Origin: Metarhizium brunneum
Taxonomy: Eukaryota > Ascomycota > Sordariomycetes > Hypocreales > Clavicipitaceae
NCBI RefSeq assembly: GCF_013426205.1
Contig: NC_089427.1
Coordinates: forward strand, 2,790,001 to 2,854,000
Reading direction: 5' to 3'
Length of the DNA: 64,000 bases
Shown: piece after piece, positions 21,794 through 33,700 of the stretch
Position numbering within the stretch: the first letter of the stretch is position 1
How the letters are laid out: each line of letters begins with the position of its first letter
Program-made: the position numbers and the translations under genes
The notes under the pieces: generated by a model
The model's input: only the letters and a program-made list of their open reading frames with translations
Told to the model about the DNA's origin: nothing
Database searches by the model: none

Positions 21794-23265
21794 GATGGTA
21801 CGTGAAAAAGCGGGAGGGCTTCGTAGAAGAGTCGTCTAGGGGCCGTATGGTATTGGACGGTACGATGCCGGTCAGGTTGATGAGCTCGCTCAGGTCGTGC
21901 CCCGGCGTCGCTCCGGATCCGCGCGCTTCTCCGTGATGAATGGAAGATCGATCTCGTAGTGGCTCACAAAGCGCATCTGGTACTTGAAGAATGAGGTTCG
22001 CATATGGGAAGGCTTTTGTATATGCATTGGACAACGGCTTGCGGGTTTGTACGGCGGGTTTTGTGTGGTCGTGATGTTCACCAGATGGTGTACAGGGCTA
22101 AGGGGGAAGGGAAGCAAAAAAAAGCGAGGAGCCGGCTGAGAGACGCCAGCGTGTTTATTAGAAGACTGGTGCATAAGCATCAATTACCACTTAGTGTAGT
22201 ACAGAAATTCATAGGGCAGTGCGCCCGCCGCACAAGGGCGGACGGACATGACACGGACCAGACACGGGTGGACATGGGCAAGTACTGACCCTCCACTAGT
22301 AGGAGCAGCCTGAATAAGGCCAGCCGCATAAGAAAAAAGAAAGCCCTAGGAACCCCGAGTCGATAAAATTAAGATTTTTTTTTTTTTTTTGCCCAAAAAG
22401 TGATTCCCCGCTACGGGTATGGACTACTAATTGTATTAGGGAGTACTAGGTAGGTTACAGCGTACCCCGTACTGCTGCTATTCAATTGGGCATGTCTGTG
22501 GCTGCAAGTGATCGGGTAGCCGTCAGCGCGTGGGGCGGCCAGTAAAAATCTGGTATCAGACATCCATCATTGCAGATCCCTGTCGCGAGAACATGGCAGG
22601 GCCACGGGCCGACGCTACAGGCAGCCAGCGATCGGCCGACCAGGTTTCAAACACTGCCGACATGGAGTTCATTTCTCAACTGCACAGCTACTTCAGGGTA
22701 GCCGGTGCTGCTTTCGCTCGCCGACAGTGGCTGCCTCATCCGAAATATGTACATTGAATCGGCAAAGCCATTGTTCACTCAGCCATGGCTTGTGACACAA
22801 AGGAGTCACCACAAACACGACAGCTCATGGCCAAAAAAAGCTGCCCTCGGCCGAACATGTCTGGTACACCAGCCCACATGGAGGTGTCTGTCAGGCTGCA
22901 ACTCGGGTGCATTGTGGTACCAGACACGTTAGCTGTCGGTCTTGGTGTACAGTGGGTGTATGTACGGAGTGTTGCGCCCGGATGCTCCAACATTGAAGCC
23001 CCACTCACCTCCGGCCAGAGCAGCCCTGCAAGTGGTTAATTTTTAGAGCCGCTCGCAACCACCACTAGCGAACCAAACTTCGAAAGATTCAACCGCCGAG
23101 AGCTCTCTGTTAGCTCGTCACACGACCTCCCATCCTAGGTAGAACGTCAATCAACATCTGCATCGTACATCGAAGCTTCTATTGCAAATTGCTGGTCTAT
23201 TCTGCCTCCATCCGACCGCCCAACGACGACAGTCTTGGCCCCGTCCCTGACGACAGCAAGGCATC
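21794..23265. promoter_or_regulatory. Divergent promoter region, psk1-like and prp4
   Basis: The two flanking genes point away from each other. The interval holds a T12 run near 22376, a TACGGAGT motif at 22962 and no supported gene. The promoter role is inferred from orientation only. Confidence 0.4.
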
Positions 23266-24825
23266 ATGATGCACCCGTCGCGTCAGGCATATGTCGAGGA
23301 GGCCCATTCGCCTGCGGGCATTGCGCTAGAAGATTTGAAGGATGATACAGACTACGACATGCCCATGGCGCCGGGCGCACCTCCCGAGAAGACGTCAGCC
23401 ATCCTCGACCAGTTCAATCGAAAACGACTTGCTGCGACAATTGCTGTGCCCACGGATGATGGCCGCGTTCGAGCAAAGCTCAGGGAGATTGGAGAGCCCA
23501 TCACATTCTTCGGGGAGGGCCCAGGCGATCGTCGCGACCGGTTACGAGAGCTGATGACCATTCAAGCCGAACTTGCTGGTCTCGAAAAGGGCGATGTTGA
23601 CATGGAAGATGCCCCGGCCGAAGAAGAAGCCGAGGAACAGGAAGAGGAATTCTATTCCAGAGGAGGCGAGAAACTCCTGAAAGCGAGAATGAACATTGCA
23701 GAATACTCGCTGCCTCGAGCCAAACAAAGGGTTGCCTATCAAAAGCAGGAGGCGACCATTCCTTTGCGAACCCACGTCAAGTTTCGGAAACAGATCAAGG
23801 AAAAGCTGCAAGAGTTTGAGCTACAAGGCAGCCAGACAGTTGGACAAAGATACATAAGCATGACCAGAATATCGCCCAACGGAGAGCTAGTGGCCGTGGG
23901 TAACTGGGGCGGCCAGGTCAAGTTGGTAGAGATTCCCAATCTGACCGAGAAGATGAATCTACGAGGCCACACCAACAAGATCAGTGGTTTATCTTGGTTT
24001 CCTGGGGCGACCCTTCCAGACCAAGCAGTCTCCCCAGACGCTGTGAATCTGGCTTCCGGCGGGGCCGAGGGACTGGTGCAGCTGTGGTCACTGAATCAGG
24101 ACACCCCTTTGTCGACATTACAAGGACACACACAGCGCGTCTGTCGTGTAGAGTTCCATCCATCCGGTCGTTATCTCGCCTCAGCGTCAGATGATACATC
24201 ATGGAGACTCTGGGATGTTGAGAGCACCGCCGAAGTGCTGCTGCAAGAAGGCCATTCAAGAGGCGTCTACGCACTGAGCTTCAATACCGACGGATCCCTC
24301 TTGGCTACCGCTGGTCTGGATAGCATTGGTCGTATCTGGGACTTGCGATCTGGAAGAACAGTTATGATTCTGGACGGCCATTTAGATGGCCACATCAAGC
24401 CTATCCATGCGCTCGACTGGGGCTCAGACGGCCATCGTGTCTTGTCTGGATCCGCCGACGGCTGGGTCAAATGCTGGGATGTCCGCAAGGTCCAAAGAAT
24501 AGGGGGCGTCGGCGCCCATAACAGTGCCGTCTCAGACATGCGATGGTTCAAAGGCGTCGATGATCCTCTTGACGGAACTCCACCTGGTGTGGATGAAAAG
24601 GGAGCCCAGATTCCCAAGAAGTCTGGAACTTTCTTCCTGTCGTGCGGGTTCGATAAGGAAGTCAAGATCTTCTCAGCGGATGACTGGACACTGATACAAA
24701 CCTTGAGTGGGCATACGGGACCGGTTGCAAGCGTGGATTATAGCAGAGACGGCAAATGGATAGTGAGTGGCGGTCATGACCGGACAGTCAAGCTTTGGGG
24801 TCGAAACAATAGCGAGCCGTTGTAG
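23266..24825 (+). CDS. prp4: Prp4, U4/U6 snRNP WD40 splicing factor
   Basis: An intronless frame of 519 residues. The N-terminal part (about 64-98) has the splicing factor motif: [20 protein letters not shown] followed by DRRDRLREL. An acidic, coiled segment follows, then seven WD40 repeats from about 205 to the end, with readable signatures such as [32 protein letters not shown] and VKLWGRN. This order is that of Prp4/PRPF4, which binds Prp3 in the U4/U6 di-snRNP and tri-snRNP in the nucleus. The start is one of two adjacent ATG codons (MMHPSRQ). Downstream, on the same strand, come a transcription-kinase cyclin, the U2 snRNA gene and lsm8. Confidence 0.95.
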   Translation: MMHPSRQAYVEEAHSPAGIALEDLKDDTDYDMPMAPGAPPEKTSAILDQFNRKRLAATIAVPTDDGRVRAKLREIGEPITFFGEGPGDRRDRLRELMTIQAELAGLEKGDVDMEDAPAEEEAEEQEEEFYSRGGEKLLKARMNIAEYSLPRAKQRVAYQKQEATIPLRTHVKFRKQIKEKLQEFELQGSQTVGQRYISMTRISPNGELVAVGNWGGQVKLVEIPNLTEKMNLRGHTNKISGLSWFPGATLPDQAVSPDAVNLASGGAEGLVQLWSLNQDTPLSTLQGHTQRVCRVEFHPSGRYLASASDDTSWRLWDVESTAEVLLQEGHSRGVYALSFNTDGSLLATAGLDSIGRIWDLRSGRTVMILDGHLDGHIKPIHALDWGSDGHRVLSGSADGWVKCWDVRKVQRIGGVGAHNSAVSDMRWFKGVDDPLDGTPPGVDEKGAQIPKKSGTFFLSCGFDKEVKIFSADDWTLIQTLSGHTGPVASVDYSRDGKWIVSGGHDRTVKLWGRNNSEPL

Positions 24826-25487
24826 AATGTCGCAATGTATGTTACAGGTACAGGTAAAATAATAGAGCATGTGATACCCTCCACTTTGCTCCATGTCTCT
24901 CCCTGGTTATCGACATCCTACTTGGCCTATTTGTACGGTTCGGTTGTCATCTCCATGGCAAAATTTCCCCCTTCTTTTGTTTCTCGACAAGTCAGTCCAT
25001 CATCATTAGTGCATATCGTGTCTTTGAGGAACTTAGATCGCGTAGCACGGCGATGTACCGGATGCCAACCATTGCAAGTACCCAGCTGTGTTACTACCGT
25101 TTTGAATGCTCCCCGTTGGCCTGTTACATACTCTGTACAATATCAAAACGCCGTCATTCTGTCAGTACGCCGAGTTGCCAGTGGCGCCCCGCAACGAGAC
25201 GTTTAGCCTGTGCATGGTGGTGTGGGTCAGGTGACCGGGTACGTCCTTAATTTGGCCGATAAGATAACTCACACAGACTGGTTGACCAGCGACTGGCTGG
25301 CTGTCATCCCATCCAGTCAGGCATTTCCAACAGGCATCTGGTCCCTCCACCAAACACCAAAAAGTAGATCCCTCTCCGCGCCCACGCAAGCCTACCTCGA
25401 CCACAAGCACGAGGTAGCCCCTTCTCCATGGTTTTTCGAGGTCGCCTTTTCTCCTGGATTGCCCACCCGACATAGAATCTGCTGGAT
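24826..25487. other. Spacer between prp4 and the cyclin gene
   Basis: It contains the prp4 3' UTR and the cyclin 5' region. No gene or repeat of note was seen. Confidence 0.6.
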
Positions 25488-26857
25488 ATGGCGAGCATAG
25501 ACCGCTACCGTCCGCCTCGCGAGGGCTATCAGCCGCCCGCCCTCCCTGGGGGCTCTCGAACCGACGGACCATCACGATCTCCCCTGCCTCGACGAGAAAT
25601 CCCGCCTGCCGCCCCAACGCCTCCTCAGAATAGTGCGCGGACGTCTCCTCCGCGGCCCCAAGCACAACCGCAGTCCGACGAACAGTCGCCGGCGCAGTCT
25701 GGCCACAATAGCCAAAGCACGGTGGCGAATCAATGGTCATTTACGTCAGAGGAAGTTGTGAGCACACCCAGCGTTATCGACGGATTACCGCCATCCGAGG
25801 AGAGACTTCGGCGGTCAAAGGGTGTCAATTTTATCTACCAAGCTGGCGTGATGCTGGACTTGCCCCAGATCACCCTGTGGGTTGCCGGGGTATTCTTTCA
25901 CAGGTTTTTCATGCGCTTCAGCATGGTGCAGGAGAAGGGCGGCATACACCACTACGTAAGTCGACTGCATCTGCCAAGTTTCGGCGGCGAGCTGTGATGG
26001 CTTTGAAAACAGTGTTCGTTTCTAACCACGCGGGGTGTTGGGGTTTACAGAATATTGCTGCTACAGCGCTGTTCCTGGCCAACAAGGTCGAGGAAAACTG
26101 CCGAAAGACAAAGGAAATCATCATTGCCGTTGCCAAGGTGGCTCAGAAGAATGCAAAGCTTGAAATCGACGAGCAAAGTAAGGAATACTGGAGATGGCGA
26201 GACAGCATACTGACCTACGAGGAGATCATGCTGGAGCAGTTGACCTTTGATCTCATGATTGATAACCCGTACCGGCACCTCTTTGAACTTCTCGGCCAGC
26301 TAGACATTGTACACAATAAGAATCTCCGACAAGCTGCCTGGGCTTTCTGCAACGACGCCTGTTTGACGGCAATTCCTCTGTTAATCGAAGCACGGGATGT
26401 GGCGATTAGTGCCATTTTCTTCGCTAGTGTCCATACGCACCAACAGATTGATGATATCAATGGCGAGCCGTGGTGGAGATACTTGAATGGAGATGAGGAA
26501 CGATGTACCAACGCCATCGAGGTGATGCGCCAGTTCTACACGGAGAATCCGCTCAGAAAGCAGAACACGTCGCTGCCATCACCCGCATTCGACTTGGAGA
26601 ACACGCGAAGGCGCGCCGACACACTGCTTAGCCAGCCTGACACGCTATCCTCGAATGGCACACCCATGGAATTGGATAGAGCCAGTCCCAGTAGGAGCCC
26701 TGCACCGAGGCCGAATGGCGCTGATCGGGGGGATGGAAGCATGCCAAGGTCACCGATGAAGAGAAAAGATGCTGAACCGGATGGAGCGGTCGATTGCGGA
26801 AGAGCAGAAAAACGTGCCAGGGTATCGGAAGACGAAGGCGAGTTGGTGGAGGACTAG
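25488..26857 (+). CDS. Cyclin T/K-type cyclin (Pch1-like, P-TEFb family)
   Basis: Exons 25488..25955 and 26051..26857 give 424 residues. The intron has GTAAGT, a CTAAC branch point and TTTACAG, phase 0, joining GGIHHY to NIAATALFLANKVEENCRK. Residues 1-80 are Pro/Ser/Gln-rich. The cyclin box region starts WSFTSEEVVSTPSVIDG and includes GVNFIYQAGVMLDLPQITLW and FFHRFFMRFSM. A second cyclin fold follows. The C-terminal 120 residues are disordered and end in a KR-rich possible NLS (EKRARVSEDEGELVED). The W-[FT]-T...TPS opening and KVEENCRK are typical of cyclins that pair with Cdk9- or CTDK-type kinases acting on RNA polymerase II. Pch1-like is my best fit; Ctk2-like is the alternative. Confidence 0.85.
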
Positions 26858-27446
26858 AGTGCTTTCGCTGGAGTGTCCGATTAGGTGAAGTGTTTTTTGT
26901 CTTTTTCTTCCCCTCGAACCTGTATGGCGTTATGGGCAGAATTGAATCGCTAGACTTTGTTGGCTTTGACCATGGGAGATATTGGCAGGGCCCCTGGCTC
27001 CCCCTTTTTGTATGTATGAACCTAGCATGAGACGGCGTCACGGATGGTCGTGGGCGCCATTGAGGAGCCTTTGATGGCATTTGGGTAGCCACGGAAAAAC
27101 CACCAAACATGTTTACGTGTGCAGATACCCACGAGCAACAACAAGTCGCCTAGATACCCACGTATTAGGCCATTAAATCAATACGACTTACGAGGCATGT
27201 GTGAACAAAATGTGAATCAGAAGTGAGCAACCGTTGAAAACCAGGTGGCACGCAGGGTAGCTTCACGAGCAGCAAATACCAGATAGGCCCACGCAAGGCC
27301 ACAAGGCACTCCAATCACCGTTGAGGAAAAAAAAAGGGAGGAAGGGGGTGGAGACAAAACCAGGCAGCCACACCGCAACAAAGGCCCTCCCTGCTGATTG
27401 GCTGCCTTTCTGCCACCCGCCAGATCACACCGCCCGCAGCAGCAGC
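26858..27446. other. Spacer upstream of the U2 snRNA gene
   Basis: It holds the cyclin 3' UTR and the distal promoter of U2. The 80 bases before the TATA box are GC-rich (ccacccgccagatcacaccg). No coding region is supported. Confidence 0.55.
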
Positions 27447-27454
27447 TATAAAAT
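27447..27454 (+). promoter_or_regulatory. TATA box of the U2 snRNA gene
   Basis: TATAAAAT stands about 50 bp before the inferred 5' end of the RNA, in otherwise GC-rich DNA. Fungal U2 is made by RNA polymerase II; a TATA box at this distance is fitting. Confidence 0.6.
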
Positions 27455-27502
27455 TCTCGCCTGCCCGCCGGCTTTTTGGAATTTTTCTTTCCTTTCTTCT
27501 TT

Positions 27503-27690
27503 AGCTCTCTTTGCCTTTTGGCTTAGATCAAGTGTAGTATCTGTTCTTTTCAGTTTAATCTCTGAAAGGTCTCTATTGAGACCAATCTAGATTATTCTTA
27601 TTTTTGGCCCTCGGGCAGTTTCCTCTGTGCTTGCACATGCTTCTGCCCACAGTGTCCCTGGTATTACACTGCCTCCAGGTGACGCGAACC
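27503..27690 (+). ncRNA. U2 spliceosomal snRNA
   Basis: The sequence matches the conserved U2 5' half: GCCTTTTGGCTTAGATCAAG followed by TGTAGTATCTG. It includes the GUAGUA branch-site guide at 27532-27537. Stem IIa (CTTTTCAG with CTGAAAGG, 8 pairs), stem IIb (GGTCTC-TATT-GAGACC, perfect), an Sm site (ATTTTTGG at 27600-27607), stem III (GGGCAG ... CTGCCC) and stem IV (CCTGG ... CCAGG, with loop TATTACACTGCCT) follow in the right order. Length is about 188 nt, usual for fungal U2. It base-pairs with intron branch points in the spliceosome; the branch sequences in this window (CTAAC, CTGAC) complement the guide. The 5' and 3' ends are estimated by analogy and may be off by a few bases. Confidence 0.95.
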
Positions 27691-28406
27691 TATCGTTTTT
27701 TTCATTGCTTTCGCTGGCTTGTCCGGTGGGGTGAAGAAGGAACTTTGCTACTGTTGATTCGGAGGTATTGAGATAGAGTGATGAGCATGAAACAACTTGG
27801 TGGGATACGGACGTAGGCATTCGAGGGAGAATTCTGGTTGCAAAGTTGGGAATATTATGCGTCTAGGAACTGGGCTTGCGGAAGAGCTGTTGACACACGT
27901 GTCGTTTGTCTGTAGATTTTGTTGAAGTCGCATTGGAGCTGAGGGGTCTGGGTTTCTGCGAGAAAAGGTCGTGATGGATAATGCTATTTCGTGATAAAAA
28001 TCGAAGTGCCTGCTTAATTTCATCCTCCAATCTACCGTATTTCGTGCCCGTGCTGTACGATATAATGTATCCAGCGCCTCCTGACTAGAGAAACAACGCT
28101 ATTCGATAATATTGCCAAGCAAAAGATGTCCCAACGTGTCTCGCGCGTCTCGAGTTCATCGTTTTTCCTGCCTTCAACCTCGTGCCAGAATTTTGTGCGG
28201 TGACTCGAAAACTCAGCCCAACTCGGCTTAGCGCCTCTGTGCCTGTGGGAGCAAACCTCCAAGCTGCCCTGTGCCGACGATACCTGAGCAGGGTGCATAC
28301 TACATACATTTCCCCCACCACCACCACCAAACCCTCCTCGCTCGTCCGCCCTCACGGCCTGCCTGCCCGCCTGCCTGCCCGTTGCGACAGTTGGGATTCT
28401 GCAAAT
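27691..28406. other. Spacer between U2 and lsm8
   Basis: It holds the U2 3' flank and the lsm8 promoter and leader. No further gene is supported. Confidence 0.55.
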
Positions 28407-28855
28407 ATGGCGACTCTAGGAGGATACTTGAACAGTACGTGTTTCTTTTGTACAATCAGCTGTTTCCGCACCCCTCTTACTGACGTGCTTCAAACCGGTA
28501 GAAAAGGTCCTTGTGGTGACCGCCGATTCGCGAATCTTGGTCGGCACGCTCGCAGCCTGCGACCAATCCACCAATTTGGTATGCGACACTCTCCTTTTCC
28601 CCCTACACTCTTCCCTACGACCATGGCAAGGCGCAGCTCTAACGTTTTGTGCGTGGGTAGGTCTTGACCGGAACGGAAGAACGGGTCATCCACGAAGCGG
28701 ATGATAACGAACCCTCGGAAATCCACCCCCTTGGTTTATATCTTGTACGGGGCGACAACGTGTGCTCCGTCGGCCTGATAGACGAGAGCCTAGACGAAAG
28801 CATCAACTGGACAGAGGTCAAGGGGTCGGAAATCGGCGGAATCAAACATGTCTAG
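28407..28855 (+). CDS. lsm8: Lsm8, U6 snRNA-associated Sm-like protein
   Basis: Exons 28407..28434, 28502..28578 and 28661..28855 give 99 residues. The first exon is 28 nt (MATLGGYLN plus one base). The Sm1 motif (KKVLVVTADSRILVGTLAA then CDQSTNLVL) spans exons 2-3; the Sm2 motif is GLYLVRGDNVCSVGLID. Length and motifs match Lsm8, the subunit that makes the Lsm2-8 ring nuclear and specific for the U6 3' end. Intron signals are GTACGT/TAG, and GTATGC with branch CTAAC and TAG; both phases fit. The gene is 0.7 kb downstream of U2 and converges on the nucleoside hydrolase, with 305 bp between stops. Confidence 0.95.
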
Positions 28856-29160
28856 AGGGAACAGGCAGCAGGGAGTAGGTATCGAAGCACGACACGGACG
28901 ACGATTTGTGTTTATGATTGGAACTACCGGCATGAGGCGGCGTTTTGGAGTCAAACAAGAGACGACCTGGAAGAATTTGGGGGCGTTTTGTTTTTGTGAA
29001 GAAAAATGCTACTTCTTTCGAGCTTGACGGCGACGTGGACAAAGAGTCCAACAGCTACAGCAGGTCATTATACTTTTAGCTGCAGGATTACGCAGCTCTT
29101 GAAACTCTATATAATATTCTCTTCTTCCTCTCCTTCTTTTTTCTTTTCTTTTCTTTTTAT

Positions 29161-30772
29161 TTACGAAAACACGCGTTTCATCCAAACATCCTTGAAAATA
29201 TCCGCGCCGGGAGACTCGACGAGACGGTTCACTCGGTTGCCTTTGAGGACGCTCAGCCAGCCGAACGTGTCGCCTGGAGCCTCGTCCTTGGTGATGACAT
29301 TGGGATCGTCACGGGGATCCAGAGATGCCAAAGCTGCCAGCTCGGCAGGCTTACTTCGCAGTCGATTGTCGACGACATGCATGCCGCGGGTCCATTGGCC
29401 TGAAGTCTCGACACGAATATCCTCCAACTTGGCGGGGAACTTCCATTTTGGGTCATCATGAGTCAGCATGTACCATATTGTGAGGGGATCGTGTAGGGAG
29501 AGCCCAGGCTCGCTTCCGTTGCCCTCCATCCTCTCGATCTGGCTGAAGGCTCCCTGAATAAAGTGCGACGTCCAGGTGGCCAAGGGGCTACCCGCGTCAA
29601 TATAAGGCTGAATACGTTCAGCGAAGAAGTTCCTGGTGATGAGGTGAGGGGTGGTGATGTCGAGAGGGGCAAGGGTCAGCTTCAGTTGGCACGAGAGCTT
29701 CTCCGGATATGCGCGGAGAGTAGACAGCTTCTTGGGAAGCAGGGGCATGGTATATGCCGGGTTGTACGAGGTCAGCGCATAGACGCGAGCAGCGGCGACT
29801 GTGTCGGCGTAGCAGTTGAACTCGGCGACGGGCGTAATGTTTCCCTCGACGTTGACGGCCCCGCCCATGACGACGAGTTCCTTGACGCGGAGGAAGGTTT
29901 CGGGGTCCTCGGCGGCGGCCAAGGCAACATTTGTCAGGGGGCCTACGGCGCAGATGGAGACTGTGTCGATGGGGTTCTCTTTGAGGATTCGCAGAATCTC
30001 CTTGTGGGCAGGCTCTTTGGAAGGTGTGAAGAAGGGCGAGTGCGCATGAGCCTCCGCCGCTGCGTCTGCTTGGAAGAGGGATTTCCAAGTCTCGGCTGGG
30101 GAGAGGTGAGGATGTGCTTCGTGGACGTTGTGCAAGCCATCCAGACCGTCTATCATGAACAAGCCGGGTTAGTTTAGAGACGAGAAGAAAAAATTAAACC
30201 AATAGAGCCACCAAATGTGGAAGACATCAAACCCCGGGGGTCAGTATGCACACAAGGGTCTCCCGTCCCTGGACTGATGTAGCACTCACGGAAGTAATCA
30301 GCCATCAAGCACTCGTCCTCGAGAGAGTGTTCAGGGCCAACAGCAACGATGGGCCTGCTCTTCTTCATGGTCTCGAATCCCTCGGCTCTACCAGTGGATT
30401 TTCTCCATTCCATCTCCTTTTCCAGGACGTGAAACATGGCGACGACGTTGCGAAGGCAGCTTGGCATCTGTTAGTTTGCGCCGTCTCCCATATCTTCAAA
30501 ATAAAAAGTGACAGAAGTCATAACAAGGAGACGAGGAGCCATCCAATGTCTCACCTTTGCAGAGGAACGTTTCCATATGTGACGGATAACATGGCCACGT
30601 CGAGCTCTTCCGGCGAGGCACTCAAGGCCAAGAGCATGGCCATGACGTCGTCGACGCCTGGGAAATGCGCCTATCAGCCCATTGAACAAGAAAGTAGCTA
30701 CACGACCGCGGCGTCTGTGGTGTTGTGTTACCTACCGGGGTCGGTGTCAATGATGATCTTTTGCGGCGCCAT
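29161..30772 (-). CDS. Inosine/uridine-preferring nucleoside hydrolase
   Basis: Four exons, complement(29161..30149, 30290..30459, 30555..30657, 30736..30772), give 432 residues. The N-terminus (MAPQKIIIDTDPG / VDDVMAMLLA) carries the calcium-binding DTDPGVDD signature of the IUNH fold. Other family marks are YFHGLDGLHNV, TVSICAVGPLTNVALAA, ELVVMGGAV and EFNCYADTVAA. The enzyme cleaves ribonucleosides to base and ribose, in the cytosol, for purine and pyrimidine salvage; fungal relatives include uridine nucleosidase Urh1. The C-terminal third is less typical. All introns have GTRNGT-type donors and YAG acceptors and keep the frame. The first exon is only 37 nt, but it is required because it supplies the first aspartates. 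Confidence 0.9.
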
Positions 30773-33700
30773 CTTTTGCTGGTGCGCTGTTGTATATAGG
30801 CGGTTGGGAAGGGTCAAGTATGTCCAAGCTGAGATATAGCACCGCTCGAAAGGGAAGACGGAGTGGCAAGATTAAAAAATAAAGGCGCCCTACGAATTCA
30901 GTCCTATTGACGCCTTGTGGGAACCGCCGTCCCCTCTTCTTTGGCGCGGGTTGCTGATGTCGCCTTGCAGTATATCCTAGCTAGCGGCTAGAGAGCTGAA
31001 TTTGGAAATTCCGGGCAGGATAGCCCCGCCGGGAGATGTTGTATGTATGTATAAGTATGTATGCACATGCATGCGCGTCTTACTTTAAGTAAGCAAGTAT
31101 GTATGTATGTCGCGGGCCGGGTGATGAGACTTGACAGTTAGCCAGGCGGTGCCAGGCTGATAGGATCAAATGGGCAGGCACAAGATTTTCAAGCCTGCTT
31201 GGCCGGGTCGACGCATGCCACCACCAGATTGACCCCTCATGAGGATGGAGTGGGCCTGGAAGGAACAATGAAGGAGCCGCAGCAGAGCCTTCCATGTTCA
31301 AATGTTAGGTCTGGTGCGGCCTGGCGTTTTATGTCGGCAGTGGCCGGGTCGGCTGCCTCCGAGGCGCTTACATCCTCGAAAAGGAAGGGACATGTCGAGC
31401 ATTGGCACCTTGTGCAATGTATGTACAAGGCGTGATGTAGGGTTAGGGTTACTGATTGGGGTAGAGCAAAAATACCGCACTGGACGAGACGGTGCATCAC
31501 GGCTCGGTTTCCTCGTTCCACTTACCGAGTACATACAGTTGTACAGCCGTCGGACGGCGCGGGGCGGATCTCGAACGAAATGTGGGTGTACCATCTGCTT
31601 GGCTGGCTACTCGTCGATTTGGTACGTATTCCAGGCGGCCTTCTTCGAACAATGCCCACTGAAGCGACGCGTCACGAAACAGTTTCAAGTCAGATGAGCA
31701 GAGAGAGCGGATGGTGGACACTGAACCAACTAGAAGCCCCGCGAGGGGCTCGGTGGTGTAGGCTACGGCAACTTGGTGCCGGTTTGTTATACGGATGTAC
31801 ATGGCGCCAATGATAATGGCGATGGCGACTATTGCGCTGCCCCGTAAACTGACAATGCCAGTGATTCTGGTCCAGTGCGTCTCATCGTGTTTCCGCTGCG
31901 GCAATCGCCTCTGATATGCTTGAAGCAAGGGATACTACTTGAAATGGTCATGGAGCGGCTTGCATGATGGAGTAACTTTTTCAGCATGTCTTTTGCTCTG
32001 GGTACTTTGCAGCTACCATGTTTTCCTGGAATGAACGAATCAGAAGCAGACAGTCACGTCATTTTGAAGAAAAGGACAAATTGAGAGGGAGTTGCTTATT
32101 TTTATCATCTCTGTGACTAGCCGGAAGACATCTCCTGAATACTTCCTTGCTTTAATTGCAATTTCGCAATGGCCGGTTTGCTCCACTGCCGGCGTGGCTG
32201 CAAGATTCAGGTCATCATTGCTAAAGCCCTATTGCACGATTCCTCGCGTGGAATGAACGTTCAGTCTGTGGATGGTGGATAGATGCCGGCAAACTGGGCA
32301 AAGGAGTGCCTGTCCAGAGACAAGATCATCAAACTTGGTCACGAAAGCGGACAAGAAAATGACGGCGAGGAGCAAAATGCACTGCCGGCATCGGGTCATT
32401 AGTTACATGTAGTCAGACAGGGGCCTGGCAGATATGCAAATAATACACGGCCTTGGAAGCCAGACATGACGGGGTTCCGACTCCAGCTACGTGAATGAAT
32501 GACGTTGCTTGAGCTCAACCTTGGTCCGCTCAAAGCATCAGCAAGGAGAACGGGCGTGTCTCTTATCTTTTCTGGGACTGCACAACCTCCTGCTTGCCTC
32601 GCGTTGTTGGTTGTTACGGGTACCGGTTCAGACACGGACCCGGACTGCCGGGTCGGGCCGGCGGCGTTGACAGACGAGCGGCTGAAGTTGCGAGTTCATC
32701 GACCGAATGCGTGGGGGGAGAGCATCCGCAGGCGGCCTTTGCCCCAGGTAGACCGGCCTTCTTACACAGCACTGAGGAAATTCAACAGTACAAAACCAAT
32801 GCGAGTGTACCGAAACAAACGGGTTTGCCAGGTCTCGGCCCAACAATATTGGTACGTAATCGGGAGATGACCGCCCACCAGTCGGAGAGAGTGGGGCCAA
32901 TCGGCAGCTACCGCAACTTGTGATCCGATCCGGCACCCGGACTGGCCACCGGCCCCACGTACGACGCTTGCACGCTTCTTCTGGTTGTGTGGCTGTAGGA
33001 ATCCCCAATGAAGCGGCGTATGTGGCCTTCAGGCCAGGGCTTTGAAATGCTCTTGTGTAGGGCGGCATGTGGTCTAGAGTCGAGGACGCATTGGCCGCAA
33101 GAAGAGCCAGGTTGTCTGCCGACACAACCGCATCTGTGCCCTCAGAGTACGTAGAGCCTGAAGATGAGCCTGATGCTATGATGGCTGGAAGAAGGCGTTG
33201 GTCTTTTTGGCAGAATGCCCCCTGGCAGTCTCTCTTTAACATTAGTACACGTACCGCGAAGTCTTCAATAACTGAGTATCCAGAACGAAACTGTCCCGGG
33301 GGGTTAAGGTGGAGATTGCCAGTGGAATTTCGTAGTGAGACTGAGCAAGAAATCAGGACAATATGCAGACGCTATTAAAACTGTCGTCTGGGTAATTTCC
33401 ATTGTCCATGCTAGCTTGTATTAATTTTATGTATAAAAAATTAGAAGAAAAAGCTGGCGTATAGCTTCTCATACTTGCACGAGTCTTTTATCTTGGTTGC
33501 AACTTGTACGCAATCTCGGCCTGGTTTACGGTGGTAAATTATAATAATTGCGCCAACTAATTTGTATCAACTGTACCCAAGCAGGGCTCGGAACCAAGAA
33601 ACTACACTATTAGTATACCTTTTGTCTGCCACGCTTTATAGTTGCCAGCCTGCAATGCAACCAAGCAACACGGAGCTGTGAAATGCAGCAGAGAGTACAA

